Positions 45,098-53,781 of a stretch of 64,000 nucleotides of DNA are shown here, piece after piece. The notes beneath the pieces are model-generated. The model saw only the letters and a list, made by a program, of their open reading frames with translations. It made no database searches and was not told the origin of the DNA. Position 1 is the stretch's first letter. The number at the start of each line of letters is the position of its first letter. Origin of the DNA: Brevibacterium sp. p3-SID960 (GTDB lineage: Bacteria; Actinomycetota; Actinomycetes; Actinomycetales; Brevibacteriaceae); assembly GCF_025144725.1 (NCBI RefSeq), contig NZ_JALXKS010000011.1:1-64000 (forward strand). The letters run 5' to 3'. The position numbers were made by a program, and so were the translations under genes.

Positions 45098-48000
45098 CGG
45101 TCGGAGATCCCCAATCTGGCACCGGTGCCGGATCGCCGGGTGGCCTCGTCATCGGTCTGCACGAGCGGGTGCTCGAACGCCGGCTGCAGGAGCTCATCGA
45201 TAACCGGGCTGATGCCAGCGCGGACATCAAAACTGTCGACGCCGCCGATGCTCCCCATGTGCTCAGCCGGCATGTCGCCGGACACCTGGCGCATGCGCTC
45301 GCCGCTGTCGAGGAGGGTGACCGGGTCGATCTCGTCAACCGGATCCTGGGGCTGCTGCCGGAGAACCCAGATGTCGTCCTCGACGGCCCGCAGCAGCTGC
45401 TGTCCCTCTACCCGAGTCAAGCGCAGCCTCCGGCTCGGCCGACGACGCCGCTGTCGGATGTCGCACTGCTGACGAACTCACCGCGCGACCCGCAGCTGGG
45501 CACCGAGCTCAAGCGGGAGCTCGCGAGCGCGGACCGGGTGGACCTGCTGTGCGCATTCGTCAAATGGAGTGGGATACGCCTGCTGGAACGGGAGCTGGCC
45601 GAACTGCGCGACCGCGGTGTGCCGCTGCGGATCCTCACGACCACCTACATCGGGGCGACCGACCGGAAGGCCCTCGACCAACTCGCGACCGACTACGGTG
45701 CTGAAATCCGGGTGAACTACGAGACACGCTCGACCCGGCTGCATGCCAAGGCGTGGCTGTTCTACCGTGACACCGGATACGACACCGGTTACGTCGGCAG
45801 CTCGAATCTCAGCCGTGCTGCCCTCGTCGACGGTCTTGAGTGGAATGTGCGGATCTCGCAGCCAGCGACTCCGAGTCTCATCGAGAAGTTCACTGCGACC
45901 TTCGACAGCTACTGGAACGCTCCCGAGTTCGCACCATACGACCCGGGACTCGATGCTGCGCGTCTCGATGCGGCGCTGCAGGAGGCCCGCGGTGGACCGT
46001 CTGCAGCGGCGAGCACCGCCTCGGGCCAGGCGATCGATACGACGCTGCTCGACGTGCGTCCGTATCCGCACCAGCAGATCATGCTCGACGACCTCGCCGC
46101 CGAACGCGAGGAGCATGATCGGCACCGCAATCTGCTCGTCGCGGCCACCGGAACCGGCAAGACGGTCATCGCCGCCCTCGACTTCGCGCGGCTCGCCCGC
46201 CAAACGCGTCGCAGCGGCCAGGGTGGTCTTCCGCGGCTTCTGTTCGTCGCTCATCGGGCCGAGATCCTCGAGCAGGCGCAGCGCACCTACCGCGATGTGC
46301 TCAAGGACGGCAGCTTCGGTGAACTGTTCGTCGATGGACACCGCCCGACGAGCGGTGCGCACGTCTTCGCCTCGGTGCAGTCACTCAGCCGGGTCGAGCA
46401 GCTGCAGCAGTGGGCCCGCGATCACTTCGATGTCATCGTCATCGACGAGTTCCACCATGCTGATGCCGAAACATACCGGCGTATCCTCGCCTGGTTTGAA
46501 CCGGGCGAGCTGCTCGGGCTGACTGCGACACCTGAACGTGCTGATGGGGTCGATGTTGCCGATGAGTTCTTCGCTGGGCGTGCTGCGAGTGAACTGCGTC
46601 TGTGGGATGCCCTCGAAGCGGACCTGCTCGTGCCCTTCCACTACTTCGGAATCTCAGACAACACCGATCTGCGCTCCATCACCTTTCGGCGCGGGCGCTA
46701 CGACACCGATGAGCTGACACGGCTCTACACCGGCAACGACGCCCGCACCCGCATCATCGTGAGAGCGCTGACTGACACCGTCGTCGATGTCGCAGCCATT
46801 CGGGCGCTGGGGTTCTGCGTGTCCATCGATCACGCGGAGTACATGGCGCGGAAGTTCACCGAGGTCGGCATCACCTCACATGCGATCACGAGTGAGACTG
46901 GGAGTGCGGAGCGCGCGGACCTGCTGCGGCGGTTCAGAGCCGGTGAGATCCGCTGTCTGTTCACCGTCGACATCTTCAACGAAGGCGTCGACATCCCGGA
47001 AGTCGACACGGTGCTCATGCTGCGCCCGACCCAGTCGGCGACGATCTTCCTCCAACAGCTGGGCCGTGGTCTGAGGCGAGCTCCTGACAAAGCCGTGCTG
47101 ACTGTGCTGGACTTCGTCGGGCATCAGAGTACGGAGTTCCGCTTCGACATCAAGCTGCGCACACTAACGGGCGCATCGCGTCGGCGGCTGCAGCGCGATG
47201 TCGAACAGGGCTTCCCGTTCCTGCCGGCCGGTTCGCAGATCGTGCTCGACCGCACCTCCGAGGAGGAGATTCTCAAGAGCCTGAAGTCGACACTGAATCT
47301 CTCGACCCGCGATCTCATCAGCGACATCCGATCGCATCAGCCGGCTGGGGTCTCGACTGCTGAGTACAGTCTTGCGACGTATCTAAACGAAGCCGATCGG
47401 GGTCTGGCGGACATCTACGGCGGTTCGAGTTCCCGCACCTTCAACGGGCAAAAGCGGGCGCGCTCGTGGTCAGCGCTCAAGGACTGGGCTTTTCCAGATG
47501 CCGGGTTGTCGCTGAGTGACGACGAGATCGAACTGATTGGCCGGATGCGGGCCTTCACGCATATCGATGACGGCGCACGGCTCGAACACTACCGCGAGCT
47601 ACTACGTGGAGATCTCCCCTCCGATCGTGTTCTGGCTGCGGACCCGTATGCCGCGATGCTCTTCTATCAGCTGCGCCCCACGGCACCGGCCAGCGAGATC
47701 GCCGAGACGATCAGAGGCCTGCGCAGGATGCCGGCGATCACCGGCGAGCTGCTGGGTCTGCTGGAGATCTGCGAGGAGAACGCGCGCACCAGGCCGCAGC
47801 GGTTAGCCGGGCTGGAGAACACTCCCCTGCGCAGCCACGCCCGCTACACACGTGAAGAGCTGCTCGCCGGGTTCGGTCTCGGCACCACGCAGCAGGGCAT
47901 CGCGCCGGGCAACATGCGCGAGGGCGTCAAATGGATTCCGGCCGCGCAGACCGATGTGCTGCTCGTGACGCTGAAGAAATCGGAAAGCGACTACTCTCCA

Positions 48001-48297
48001 ACGACTCTTTACCGCGACTACGCGATCTCGGAGACCCTCTTCCACTGGGAATCGCAGAACGCAACAAGCCCCGAGAGTCCCACTGGGCAGCGTTACATCC
48101 ATCATCGCCAGCAGGGCTCGCATGTCGTGCTCTTCGTCCGCGTAGCCAAAGAAGGAGACCTCGGCACGGAGCCCTACACCTGTCTGGGCACCGTTGACTA
48201 CGTACAGCACTCCGGGTCGCGGCCCATGCAGATCGAGTGGAAGCTCGACCGGGCGATGCCGGCCGAGATGCTCGTCGCTGCCCGGGCGGTGGCGTGA
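45094..48297 (+). CDS. PLD nuclease / SF2 helicase / DUF3427-type protein
   Basis: A 1067-residue protein in at least four parts. A helical N-terminus (1-120) comes first. A phospholipase-D-like nuclease domain has His217-x-Lys219 (RLHAKAWLFY) and GSSNLSRAAL (235-244). The SF2 helicase has ATGTGKT (351-357), DEFHHADAE (451-459), GLTATPERADG and the QLGRGLRRAPDKAVL motif VI. The long C-terminal region (GLGTTQQGIAPGNMREGVKW, SYSP-type DYSPTTLYRDYAISETLFHW) resembles DUF3427. Proteins of this build occur in variable genome regions and may act on foreign or damaged DNA; the function is not established. Coupled to the Nudix gene. Confidence 0.82.
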   Translation: MTVGDPQSGTGAGSPGGLVIGLHERVLERRLQELIDNRADASADIKTVDAADAPHVLSRHVAGHLAHALAAVEEGDRVDLVNRILGLLPENPDVVLDGPQQLLSLYPSQAQPPARPTTPLSDVALLTNSPRDPQLGTELKRELASADRVDLLCAFVKWSGIRLLERELAELRDRGVPLRILTTTYIGATDRKALDQLATDYGAEIRVNYETRSTRLHAKAWLFYRDTGYDTGYVGSSNLSRAALVDGLEWNVRISQPATPSLIEKFTATFDSYWNAPEFAPYDPGLDAARLDAALQEARGGPSAAASTASGQAIDTTLLDVRPYPHQQIMLDDLAAEREEHDRHRNLLVAATGTGKTVIAALDFARLARQTRRSGQGGLPRLLFVAHRAEILEQAQRTYRDVLKDGSFGELFVDGHRPTSGAHVFASVQSLSRVEQLQQWARDHFDVIVIDEFHHADAETYRRILAWFEPGELLGLTATPERADGVDVADEFFAGRAASELRLWDALEADLLVPFHYFGISDNTDLRSITFRRGRYDTDELTRLYTGNDARTRIIVRALTDTVVDVAAIRALGFCVSIDHAEYMARKFTEVGITSHAITSETGSAERADLLRRFRAGEIRCLFTVDIFNEGVDIPEVDTVLMLRPTQSATIFLQQLGRGLRRAPDKAVLTVLDFVGHQSTEFRFDIKLRTLTGASRRRLQRDVEQGFPFLPAGSQIVLDRTSEEEILKSLKSTLNLSTRDLISDIRSHQPAGVSTAEYSLATYLNEADRGLADIYGGSSSRTFNGQKRARSWSALKDWAFPDAGLSLSDDEIELIGRMRAFTHIDDGARLEHYRELLRGDLPSDRVLAADPYAAMLFYQLRPTAPASEIAETIRGLRRMPAITGELLGLLEICEENARTRPQRLAGLENTPLRSHARYTREELLAGFGLGTTQQGIAPGNMREGVKWIPAAQTDVLLVTLKKSESDYSPTTLYRDYAISETLFHWESQNATSPESPTGQRYIHHRQQGSHVVLFVRVAKEGDLGTEPYTCLGTVDYVQHSGSRPMQIEWKLDRAMPAEMLVAARAVA

Positions 48298-48361
48298 TCA
48301 ACTACCACCTCAGCAGATCCGTACCGGTGCACCACTGGCCCGCTCCTGTGCCTTCGTCGAC

Positions 48362-48476
48362 AGTGCAGGATCGATGATGAGGTCGTTGCGGACTAGATGA
48401 TAGAACCATTGCAGGATAGATGATGGAAGCGTTGCAGAATAAACGATAGAATCGTTGCAGAATAGATGATCGAGCC
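48362..48476 (+). repeat. Five tandem 23-bp direct repeats (iteron-like)
   Basis: Copies at 48362-48384, 48385-48407, 48408-48430, 48431-48453 and 48454-48476, head to tail without spacers. The consensus is RTTGCAG, then RATAGATGAT, then nGAAnC. The first copy is the most divergent. The array fills the second half of the gap before the ATPase and ends exactly at an in-frame ATG (48477). It is AT-richer than its surroundings. A period of 23 is not a codon multiple, so it is not coding. Likely an array of protein-binding sites. Confidence 0.9.
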
Positions 48477-48542
48477 ATGTGGACGTCGTCAACCGTGGCG
48501 CGATGGGTTCGGCAAGGCGGTCGTTCGAAGCAGGGGAACGAC

Positions 48543-49793
48543 ATGTACAAGCAACGGGCCGTTGACCAGATTCTCGCTGAGCTTCTCAAAGGAATGGGAG
48601 CGGTCCTCATCGAAGGTCCACGCGGCTGCGGGAAGACGTCGACGGGTCTCCACCATTCGCGAAGCTCTATCCGACTCGACCACTCACCCGAGCTCATCCA
48701 GCTGGCAGAACTCAACCCGACGGCACTGCTTGAAGGAGAAACTCCACGCCTCGTCGACGAATGGCAGCTTGCACCCAGCCTGTGGAATGCAATGCGTCAT
48801 GAGATCGACGACCGACAACAGCGAGGTCAGTTCATCCTCTCCGGCTCGGCACAGCCCGCTTCCGACGTCACCCGGCATTCAGGGGCTGGCCGATTCGGGC
48901 GACTGCGCATGCGGCCGATGGCGCTTGCCGAAAGCGAAGCCTCCTCGTCAGACATCTCCCTCTCAGCGCTCAAGGGTGCGAGTACTGTGTCAGCGCGATC
49001 GCCCCTGAGCTACCAGGCGCTGGCAGAACAGGCGGTACGCGGCGGCTGGCCCGGACTGCTTGACGTTCCAGTGCGACAGGCAGTGCTGTTCAATCGCTCG
49101 TATTGCGACGACCTGTGTGACTCAGATATCCCTGCCGCCGTCGGCGTTCGCCATGACCCGGCTCGAATGCGAAGGGTGCTGCAGTCGATCGCACGGAATG
49201 TCGCTGCCGAGGCGACAGCACAGAGTCTTCGACGAGATGTGTCGGGAGCCGACGCGCCGCTGAACTACGGGACTGTCAACGCCTACCTTGACTCGCTGGA
49301 GACCGTGTTCGCGCTGGACAATCTGCCCGCGTGGAGCGTCGATCTCCGATCGAAGTCGCGACTGCGCACAGCACCCAAGCTCCAGCTGGCCGATCCGGCC
49401 CTGGCATGTGCCGTACTCGGCGTTGGGGCAGACCGGCTGGCGAAGAGCCCAGAGTACTTCGGTCAGGCTTTTGAGGCGATGGTCATCAGGGATCTCCGAG
49501 CACTCGCAAGCGCGGAATCCGGTCAGGTCTACCACTATCGCGATAGCACCGGCCTGGAGATCGACGCCATCATCGAATATCCCGACGACGGCTATTGGGG
49601 TGCCTGCGAAGTCAAGCTCGGGCAGTCACAGGTCGAGGCTGCCGAACGCAATCTCATCAAGCTGCGCGATGAGCGCGTCGATCTCGATCGCGCCGGCGAA
49701 CCGGCATTCCTCGCGGTGGTGACTGGCACGGAATACGCTTACACGCTGCCCAGCGGTGTGCACGTCATCCCGCTCGGCACCCTCGGAATCTGA
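48543..49793 (+). CDS. ATPase with DUF4143-like C-terminal domain
   Basis: A 416-residue AAA-type ATPase. Walker A is GPRGCGKTS (25-33) and the Walker B-like motif is PRLVDEWQ (68-75). FILSGSAQP follows as sensor 1. The C-terminal third, GLEIDAIIEY and WGACEVKLGQ, matches the DUF4143 region with a PD-(D/E)XK-like EVK. These proteins are widespread in variable loci and mostly unstudied. ATG 48543 has AGGGGA upstream, and homologues begin MYK-RR-type here. ATG 48477 would add 22 residues and start at the edge of the 23-bp repeat array, so leaderless expression from there is possible. Confidence 0.85.
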   Translation: MYKQRAVDQILAELLKGMGAVLIEGPRGCGKTSTGLHHSRSSIRLDHSPELIQLAELNPTALLEGETPRLVDEWQLAPSLWNAMRHEIDDRQQRGQFILSGSAQPASDVTRHSGAGRFGRLRMRPMALAESEASSSDISLSALKGASTVSARSPLSYQALAEQAVRGGWPGLLDVPVRQAVLFNRSYCDDLCDSDIPAAVGVRHDPARMRRVLQSIARNVAAEATAQSLRRDVSGADAPLNYGTVNAYLDSLETVFALDNLPAWSVDLRSKSRLRTAPKLQLADPALACAVLGVGADRLAKSPEYFGQAFEAMVIRDLRALASAESGQVYHYRDSTGLEIDAIIEYPDDGYWGACEVKLGQSQVEAAERNLIKLRDERVDLDRAGEPAFLAVVTGTEYAYTLPSGVHVIPLGTLGI

Positions 49794-49852
49794 TGGCTCC
49801 ACACGTCCCGGCAGAGACGCCGATCCTGCAGCTGAACGTCCCCGCGGGGACG

Positions 49853-52324
49853 TCACCGGCCGAGCAGATCGAGTGCCGCCGAGGCGATCGAGGCGGTGTC
49901 GATGCCGTGGATCGCATAGGCCTCCGAGACCGATGACGCCTGCCCGAACTCGGTGACGCCGAGGTTGCGGGCACGATCCCCGCGCACGCCGGCGAGGAAC
50001 GACAACGTGTGCGGGTGGCCGTCCATGACGGTGACAAGCGGAGCAGGGTGCTCAGCGGGAAAGAGCACGTCGACGATGCTCGTCGCCCCCATCCCGGCCT
50101 GCGCTCCGCCGAGCCCGCCGCGGGCCTGCAAAGAGCGGAACACGAGGCTCGGGCTCGTGATGCACACGACGCCGGCTCGGATTCCCCGTTCAGCAAGGTA
50201 CTCAGCAGCCTGGCACACCTCGGTCATGATCGCACCGGCACCCACGAGGGTGATGTCATCCTCGGCAGCCGGGTGGGTGCTGAGGCGGTAGCCACCAGAG
50301 ATGACCTGCTGGCGGCGGCGCTCACGCTCGATCTCATCATCAGGCACCCGGGCGAGTCCCTGGTCGACCGGGCGGGTCGAGAGCCGGAAGTACGCCGAGT
50401 GTCCATCAGGCCGGCCGATGTGGCGCATCGCCTCGAGCAGCGTCCATTCGAAGTCCTGCGCAAACGCCGGCTCCCAGCTCGTCAGCCCCGGGATCTCCAG
50501 CGTCACCGACGGGGTGTTGAACGACTGATGCGCCCCGCCCTCGGGAGCCAACGTCACACCGGACGGCGTGCCGATCATGATCGACTGCCCACCGGCGTAC
50601 AGGCCGAAGGTCCACGGCTCAAGCGCCCGATTGATGAACGGATCGTAGATCGTGGCGACCGGAATGAGCGGCTGACCCCAGCGCGAGAACGTCGAGCCGA
50701 GCTCTCCTGCCAACGAGACGAGATTGACCTCGGCGATGCCGAGTTCGATGTGCTGGCCGCTGGAGGCCTCCTGCCAGCGCAGCACCCGCTCGCGGTCGTC
50801 AGCGAACCAATCCTGCCGGCCGGCGATCGACCATACGCCGGTCTTGTTGATCCAGCCGCCGAGGTTCGTCGACGTCGCAACGTCAGGGCTGAGGGTCACA
50901 ACCCTTTCGGCGAGCTCGGGTTGGGCACGCTTGAGATCGGACAGCACGCGGCCGAGTGTCGCCTGGGTCGAGGTGATGGCCTTGTGGGCGTACCCCAGCT
51001 CGGCGGGCACGTCGCCGACCTGGTGGACCGGTGCGGGTGGGCGGGTGAGCCGCTGTGCTGTCGAGCGGCATACCTCGGCGGCGGACGATTCCGGGGCGAA
51101 GCGCGCCCACGGGTCCTCCAGCGAGGTGCCCGAGAGCTCAGCGAGCTCGCGCATCTGGCTTTCGGTCAGCTGGGCTGCGTGGTTGTTCGGATGTCCCTCG
51201 GTGGCCAGGCCGCGGCCCTTGATCGTATAGGCGAAGATGACGGTCGGGCGGGTGTTATCGATCTGCCGGAACGTGTCGATGAGCGCAGGGATGTCGTGTC
51301 CGGCGAGGTCGCGGATGACCTCGGCGAGCGCACGCGGGCTCAATGAGGCGATGACGTCACGCAGCACTGCCGCCTCGTCTGAATCGAGGCCGGCGAGCAT
51401 GCGTTCGTGCAGCTCGTCGGGGTGGCTGCGCAGCAGCCGCTGATACTCCTCGTTGGGCATGCCCTCCATCCGCTGAGCGAAAGCCTCTCCGCCCGAGGCG
51501 GCGAAGAGCTTCTGGATGCGGGTGCCCCATTTGCAGGTGAGGACCTGCCAGTCGGCGGCGGCGAACATACCCTGCAGCCGCTGGATCTGCACATCGGGGA
51601 TGACGCGGTCAAGCGACTGCCGGTTGAGGTCGACGATCCACACGACGTTGCCGAGTCCGCGCACCTCCGGGTCGATGATCGCTTCCCACACAGCGCCTTC
51701 GTCCATCTCCGCATCGCCGAGCAGGGAGATGAAGCGACCGGCCTCCGGGGTCTCGGGGAAGCGGTCGCGCAGATAACGATGCGACAGGGCCGCCCAGATC
51801 GGGGCGGTGGCACCGATGCCCACCGAACCGGTGGAGAAGTCGACGGTGTCCGGATCCTTCGACCGCGACGGATAGGGCTGCAGGCCGCCCTTGGCGCGCA
51901 GCGAGGGCAGATAACGTTCGTCGAGGTCGCCGAGCAGGTAGTTGATGGCGTGCAGCACCGGGGAGGCATGCGGTTTGACTGAGACCCGGTCGGCTGCCGT
52001 GAGTTCGTGGAACCACAGCGCGGTCATGATGCCGACCATCGAGGCCGACGACGACTGATGCCCGCCGACTTTGACGCCGTCGGGGTTCTCACGGCCCCGG
52101 TTGGCCGCGTCGATCATCGCGGTTGAGAGCCACAGCACCCGCTGGGCGATTTCGTCGAGGACGGACGCGCCGGTGGCCGAGGCGGATGCAGAGAGCGGGC
52201 GGGAGTTCACGCTCGGCGGGTCGAGCTGAGTGGAGGTCTCGAACTGCTGGCGGTCCTCAGCCTGCTCGTCGACAGGGATGTGCTGGGTGCCTGCGGCCTG
52301 GGGGTTGTCGGGGCTGTGCTGCAT
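49853..52324 (-). CDS. Homodimeric pyruvate dehydrogenase E1 / transketolase-like enzyme
   Basis: An 823-residue thiamine-diphosphate enzyme related to AceE and transketolase. The pattern GGHQSSSASMVGIMTALWF, then LLGDAEMDEGAVWEAI to VDLNRQSLD, gives the ThDP site. QHIELGIAEVNLVSLAGEL and GATSIVDVLFPAEH belong to the pyrimidine-binding and C-terminal parts. It is about 70-100 residues shorter than E. coli AceE. ATG 52324 follows GAAGGAC. The frame is open to 52804, but that stretch has no homology. It is distinct from the E1 alpha/beta pair at 25 kb, so the window has two systems for 2-oxoacids. The exact substrate is uncertain. Confidence 0.82.
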   Translation of the reverse strand: MQHSPDNPQAAGTQHIPVDEQAEDRQQFETSTQLDPPSVNSRPLSASASATGASVLDEIAQRVLWLSTAMIDAANRGRENPDGVKVGGHQSSSASMVGIMTALWFHELTAADRVSVKPHASPVLHAINYLLGDLDERYLPSLRAKGGLQPYPSRSKDPDTVDFSTGSVGIGATAPIWAALSHRYLRDRFPETPEAGRFISLLGDAEMDEGAVWEAIIDPEVRGLGNVVWIVDLNRQSLDRVIPDVQIQRLQGMFAAADWQVLTCKWGTRIQKLFAASGGEAFAQRMEGMPNEEYQRLLRSHPDELHERMLAGLDSDEAAVLRDVIASLSPRALAEVIRDLAGHDIPALIDTFRQIDNTRPTVIFAYTIKGRGLATEGHPNNHAAQLTESQMRELAELSGTSLEDPWARFAPESSAAEVCRSTAQRLTRPPAPVHQVGDVPAELGYAHKAITSTQATLGRVLSDLKRAQPELAERVVTLSPDVATSTNLGGWINKTGVWSIAGRQDWFADDRERVLRWQEASSGQHIELGIAEVNLVSLAGELGSTFSRWGQPLIPVATIYDPFINRALEPWTFGLYAGGQSIMIGTPSGVTLAPEGGAHQSFNTPSVTLEIPGLTSWEPAFAQDFEWTLLEAMRHIGRPDGHSAYFRLSTRPVDQGLARVPDDEIERERRRQQVISGGYRLSTHPAAEDDITLVGAGAIMTEVCQAAEYLAERGIRAGVVCITSPSLVFRSLQARGGLGGAQAGMGATSIVDVLFPAEHPAPLVTVMDGHPHTLSFLAGVRGDRARNLGVTEFGQASSVSEAYAIHGIDTASIASAALDLLGR

Positions 52325-52574
52325 TGCATCTGTCCTTCGCTCGGCGGCGATGTCTCGTCCACGGTAGAGACTACCCGCCGGGTGGGAGCAGAGCGCATTG
52401 GAGTCTGTACCGAGGCGGGTGCGGAGCTCACCCGACTGAACTGGCTGACGATCATCACCGCCTGAAGCCGTCTCATCCACAGTCCGGCAGGTGAACGCAT
52501 TCTTGCCCGGCGCTGGTGAGAGGCGCTTAATGGACGGACAGAGGTGTGCATCGAGTTCTGCCAGGAGGTGCGTC

Positions 52575-52784
52575 ATGATCGCCATCGCCATCATCATTCT
52601 GGGTCTTCCGTGCGTCGGCCTGTATTTCCTCATCGGGCACCTCATCTGCCCGAGCCGTGAGCGGCTGCCGTTTCGGAGCATGGATTCGGCCGCGATCGCC
52701 CAGACCATCACCCGCGGCTGGAACGCGCTGCCGGTCGGGCCGGCTTCCTCGGTCGGCTTCACGCCGGTGCTGCCGCAGCGCTGA
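52575..52784 (+). CDS. Small membrane protein, unknown
   Basis: A 69-residue protein starting MIAIAIIILGLPCVGLYFLI, a single strong membrane helix, followed by a short basic segment and a neutral tail. AGGAGG lies 6 bases before ATG 52575, which is the best argument for a real gene. No family is recognised. It is divergent from the E1-like gene and 80 bases upstream of the exporter. Confidence 0.55.
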   Translation: MIAIAIIILGLPCVGLYFLIGHLICPSRERLPFRSMDSAAIAQTITRGWNALPVGPASSVGFTPVLPQR

Positions 52785-52854
52785 GATCCGCCCGAAGCGC
52801 TCACTGGCTGCCGCCGGCGCGCACGATCCCCCGCCTCGGGCCCGGGGCCGACGC

Positions 52855-52860
52855 TAGGAT
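52855..52860 (+). promoter_or_regulatory. -10 box of a leaderless promoter
   Basis: TAGGAT, six bases, then ATG 52867 of the exporter. Confidence 0.5.
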
Positions 52861-52866
52861 TGCCGC

Positions 52867-53619
52867 ATGACCCTGGGCATCGTGGCAGCGACCCTCGCTG
52901 CGGTCTTCCTCGGCGCTACCCTGCAGCGGCTGTCGGGAACCGGCGTCGGCCTCGTCGTCGCTCCAGTGCTGGCGCTGCTCATGGGCCCGGCGCTAGGGGT
53001 GTTCATGGCGAATGCGACGACGATGCTCTCAGGCACCATCATCATGCTTGCCGTCCTCAAGGACGTCGACTGGCGCCGCTACCTCATCTTCCTGCCTGCC
53101 GGGATCCTCGGCGCGATCCCGGCCGCCCTGCTCGTCCGCGAGCTCTCCGCGGCGTGGCTCAACATCGTCATCGGTCTCGTCGTGCTCGCTGCCCTCGCCC
53201 TGACCTTCGGGACCCCGCGCGTTCGGCACATCCGCTCCCGCTGGCTCACCGCTGCCGGTGGAGCAGCCGGCGCCTTCCTCAACACCTCGGCAGGTGTCGC
53301 GGCACCGGCCATGGTCATCTATGCGAAATTCGCACGCTGGCCGCAGCGCTCGTTCGCCGCGACGATGCAGCCGACGTTCGCGACCTTCGGGGCGCTGTCG
53401 GTCGGCTCGAAGCTGGCAGTCGGGGCGATGACGATCGCCCAGCTGCCGCCGTGGTGGATCTTCCCGGTGATCTTCGCAGCCGTCGGCCTGGGCATCATCG
53501 CTGGCGGGAGGCTCGCCAGGCTCGTGACCGCCGAGGCTGCTCGCAGGCTGGCGATCACGCTCGCTGGCGCCGGGGCCGTCGTCGCGCTTGTGCGCGGGCT
53601 CGTCATGCTTGCCGGCTGA
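52867..53619 (+). CDS. TauE/SafE-family membrane exporter
   Basis: A 250-residue protein with about eight hydrophobic helices in two repeats. LGATLQRLSGTGVGLVVAPV in the first half and GAFLNTSAGVAAPAMVIYAK in the second are the paired TauE/SafE motifs. The family exports sulfite, sulfoacetate or related organic anions. No sulfur-metabolism gene is nearby, so the substrate is open. The gene is probably leaderless and ends before a direct-repeat tract and terminator. Confidence 0.82.
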   Translation: MTLGIVAATLAAVFLGATLQRLSGTGVGLVVAPVLALLMGPALGVFMANATTMLSGTIIMLAVLKDVDWRRYLIFLPAGILGAIPAALLVRELSAAWLNIVIGLVVLAALALTFGTPRVRHIRSRWLTAAGGAAGAFLNTSAGVAAPAMVIYAKFARWPQRSFAATMQPTFATFGALSVGSKLAVGAMTIAQLPPWWIFPVIFAAVGLGIIAGGRLARLVTAEAARRLAITLAGAGAVVALVRGLVMLAG

Positions 53620-53659
53620 GCCACCGCAGTCGAGGCGGTCGGAACCGCGCCGAGGAAAC

Positions 53660-53719
53660 CGTGCCGGTTAGTGGAAGCATCCGCCGGTGCGTGGAAGCAT
53701 CCGTGCCGGTGCGTGAATG
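53660..53719 (+). repeat. Three degenerate direct repeats of about 20 bp
   Basis: GCCGGTTAGTGGAAGCATCC, GCCGGTGCGTGGAAGCATCC and GCCGGTGCGTGAATGCCG follow each other in the gap after the exporter. The last copy runs into the terminator. No function seen. Confidence 0.6.
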
Positions 53720-53722
53720 CCG

Positions 53723-53756
53723 CAGGCGGGCAGACGCTGCCTCGTCTGCCCGCCTG
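53723..53756. terminator. Bidirectional terminator hairpin
   Basis: CAGGCGGGCAGACG and CGTCTGCCCGCCTG form a perfect 14-bp stem with a six-base loop between convergent genes. Confidence 0.8.
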
Positions 53757-53781
53757 GTGCGTGATGTCAGCTGAGCGCAGC

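Noticed and set aside
48362..48476. CRISPR array
   Set aside because: Repeats are contiguous with no unique spacers, are degenerate, and no cas gene is near.
52325..52804. Longer N-terminus (983 residues) for the AceE-like protein
   Set aside because: The extension has no homology, crosses a likely promoter region and overlaps the small membrane-protein gene; ATG 52324 has a ribosome-binding site.
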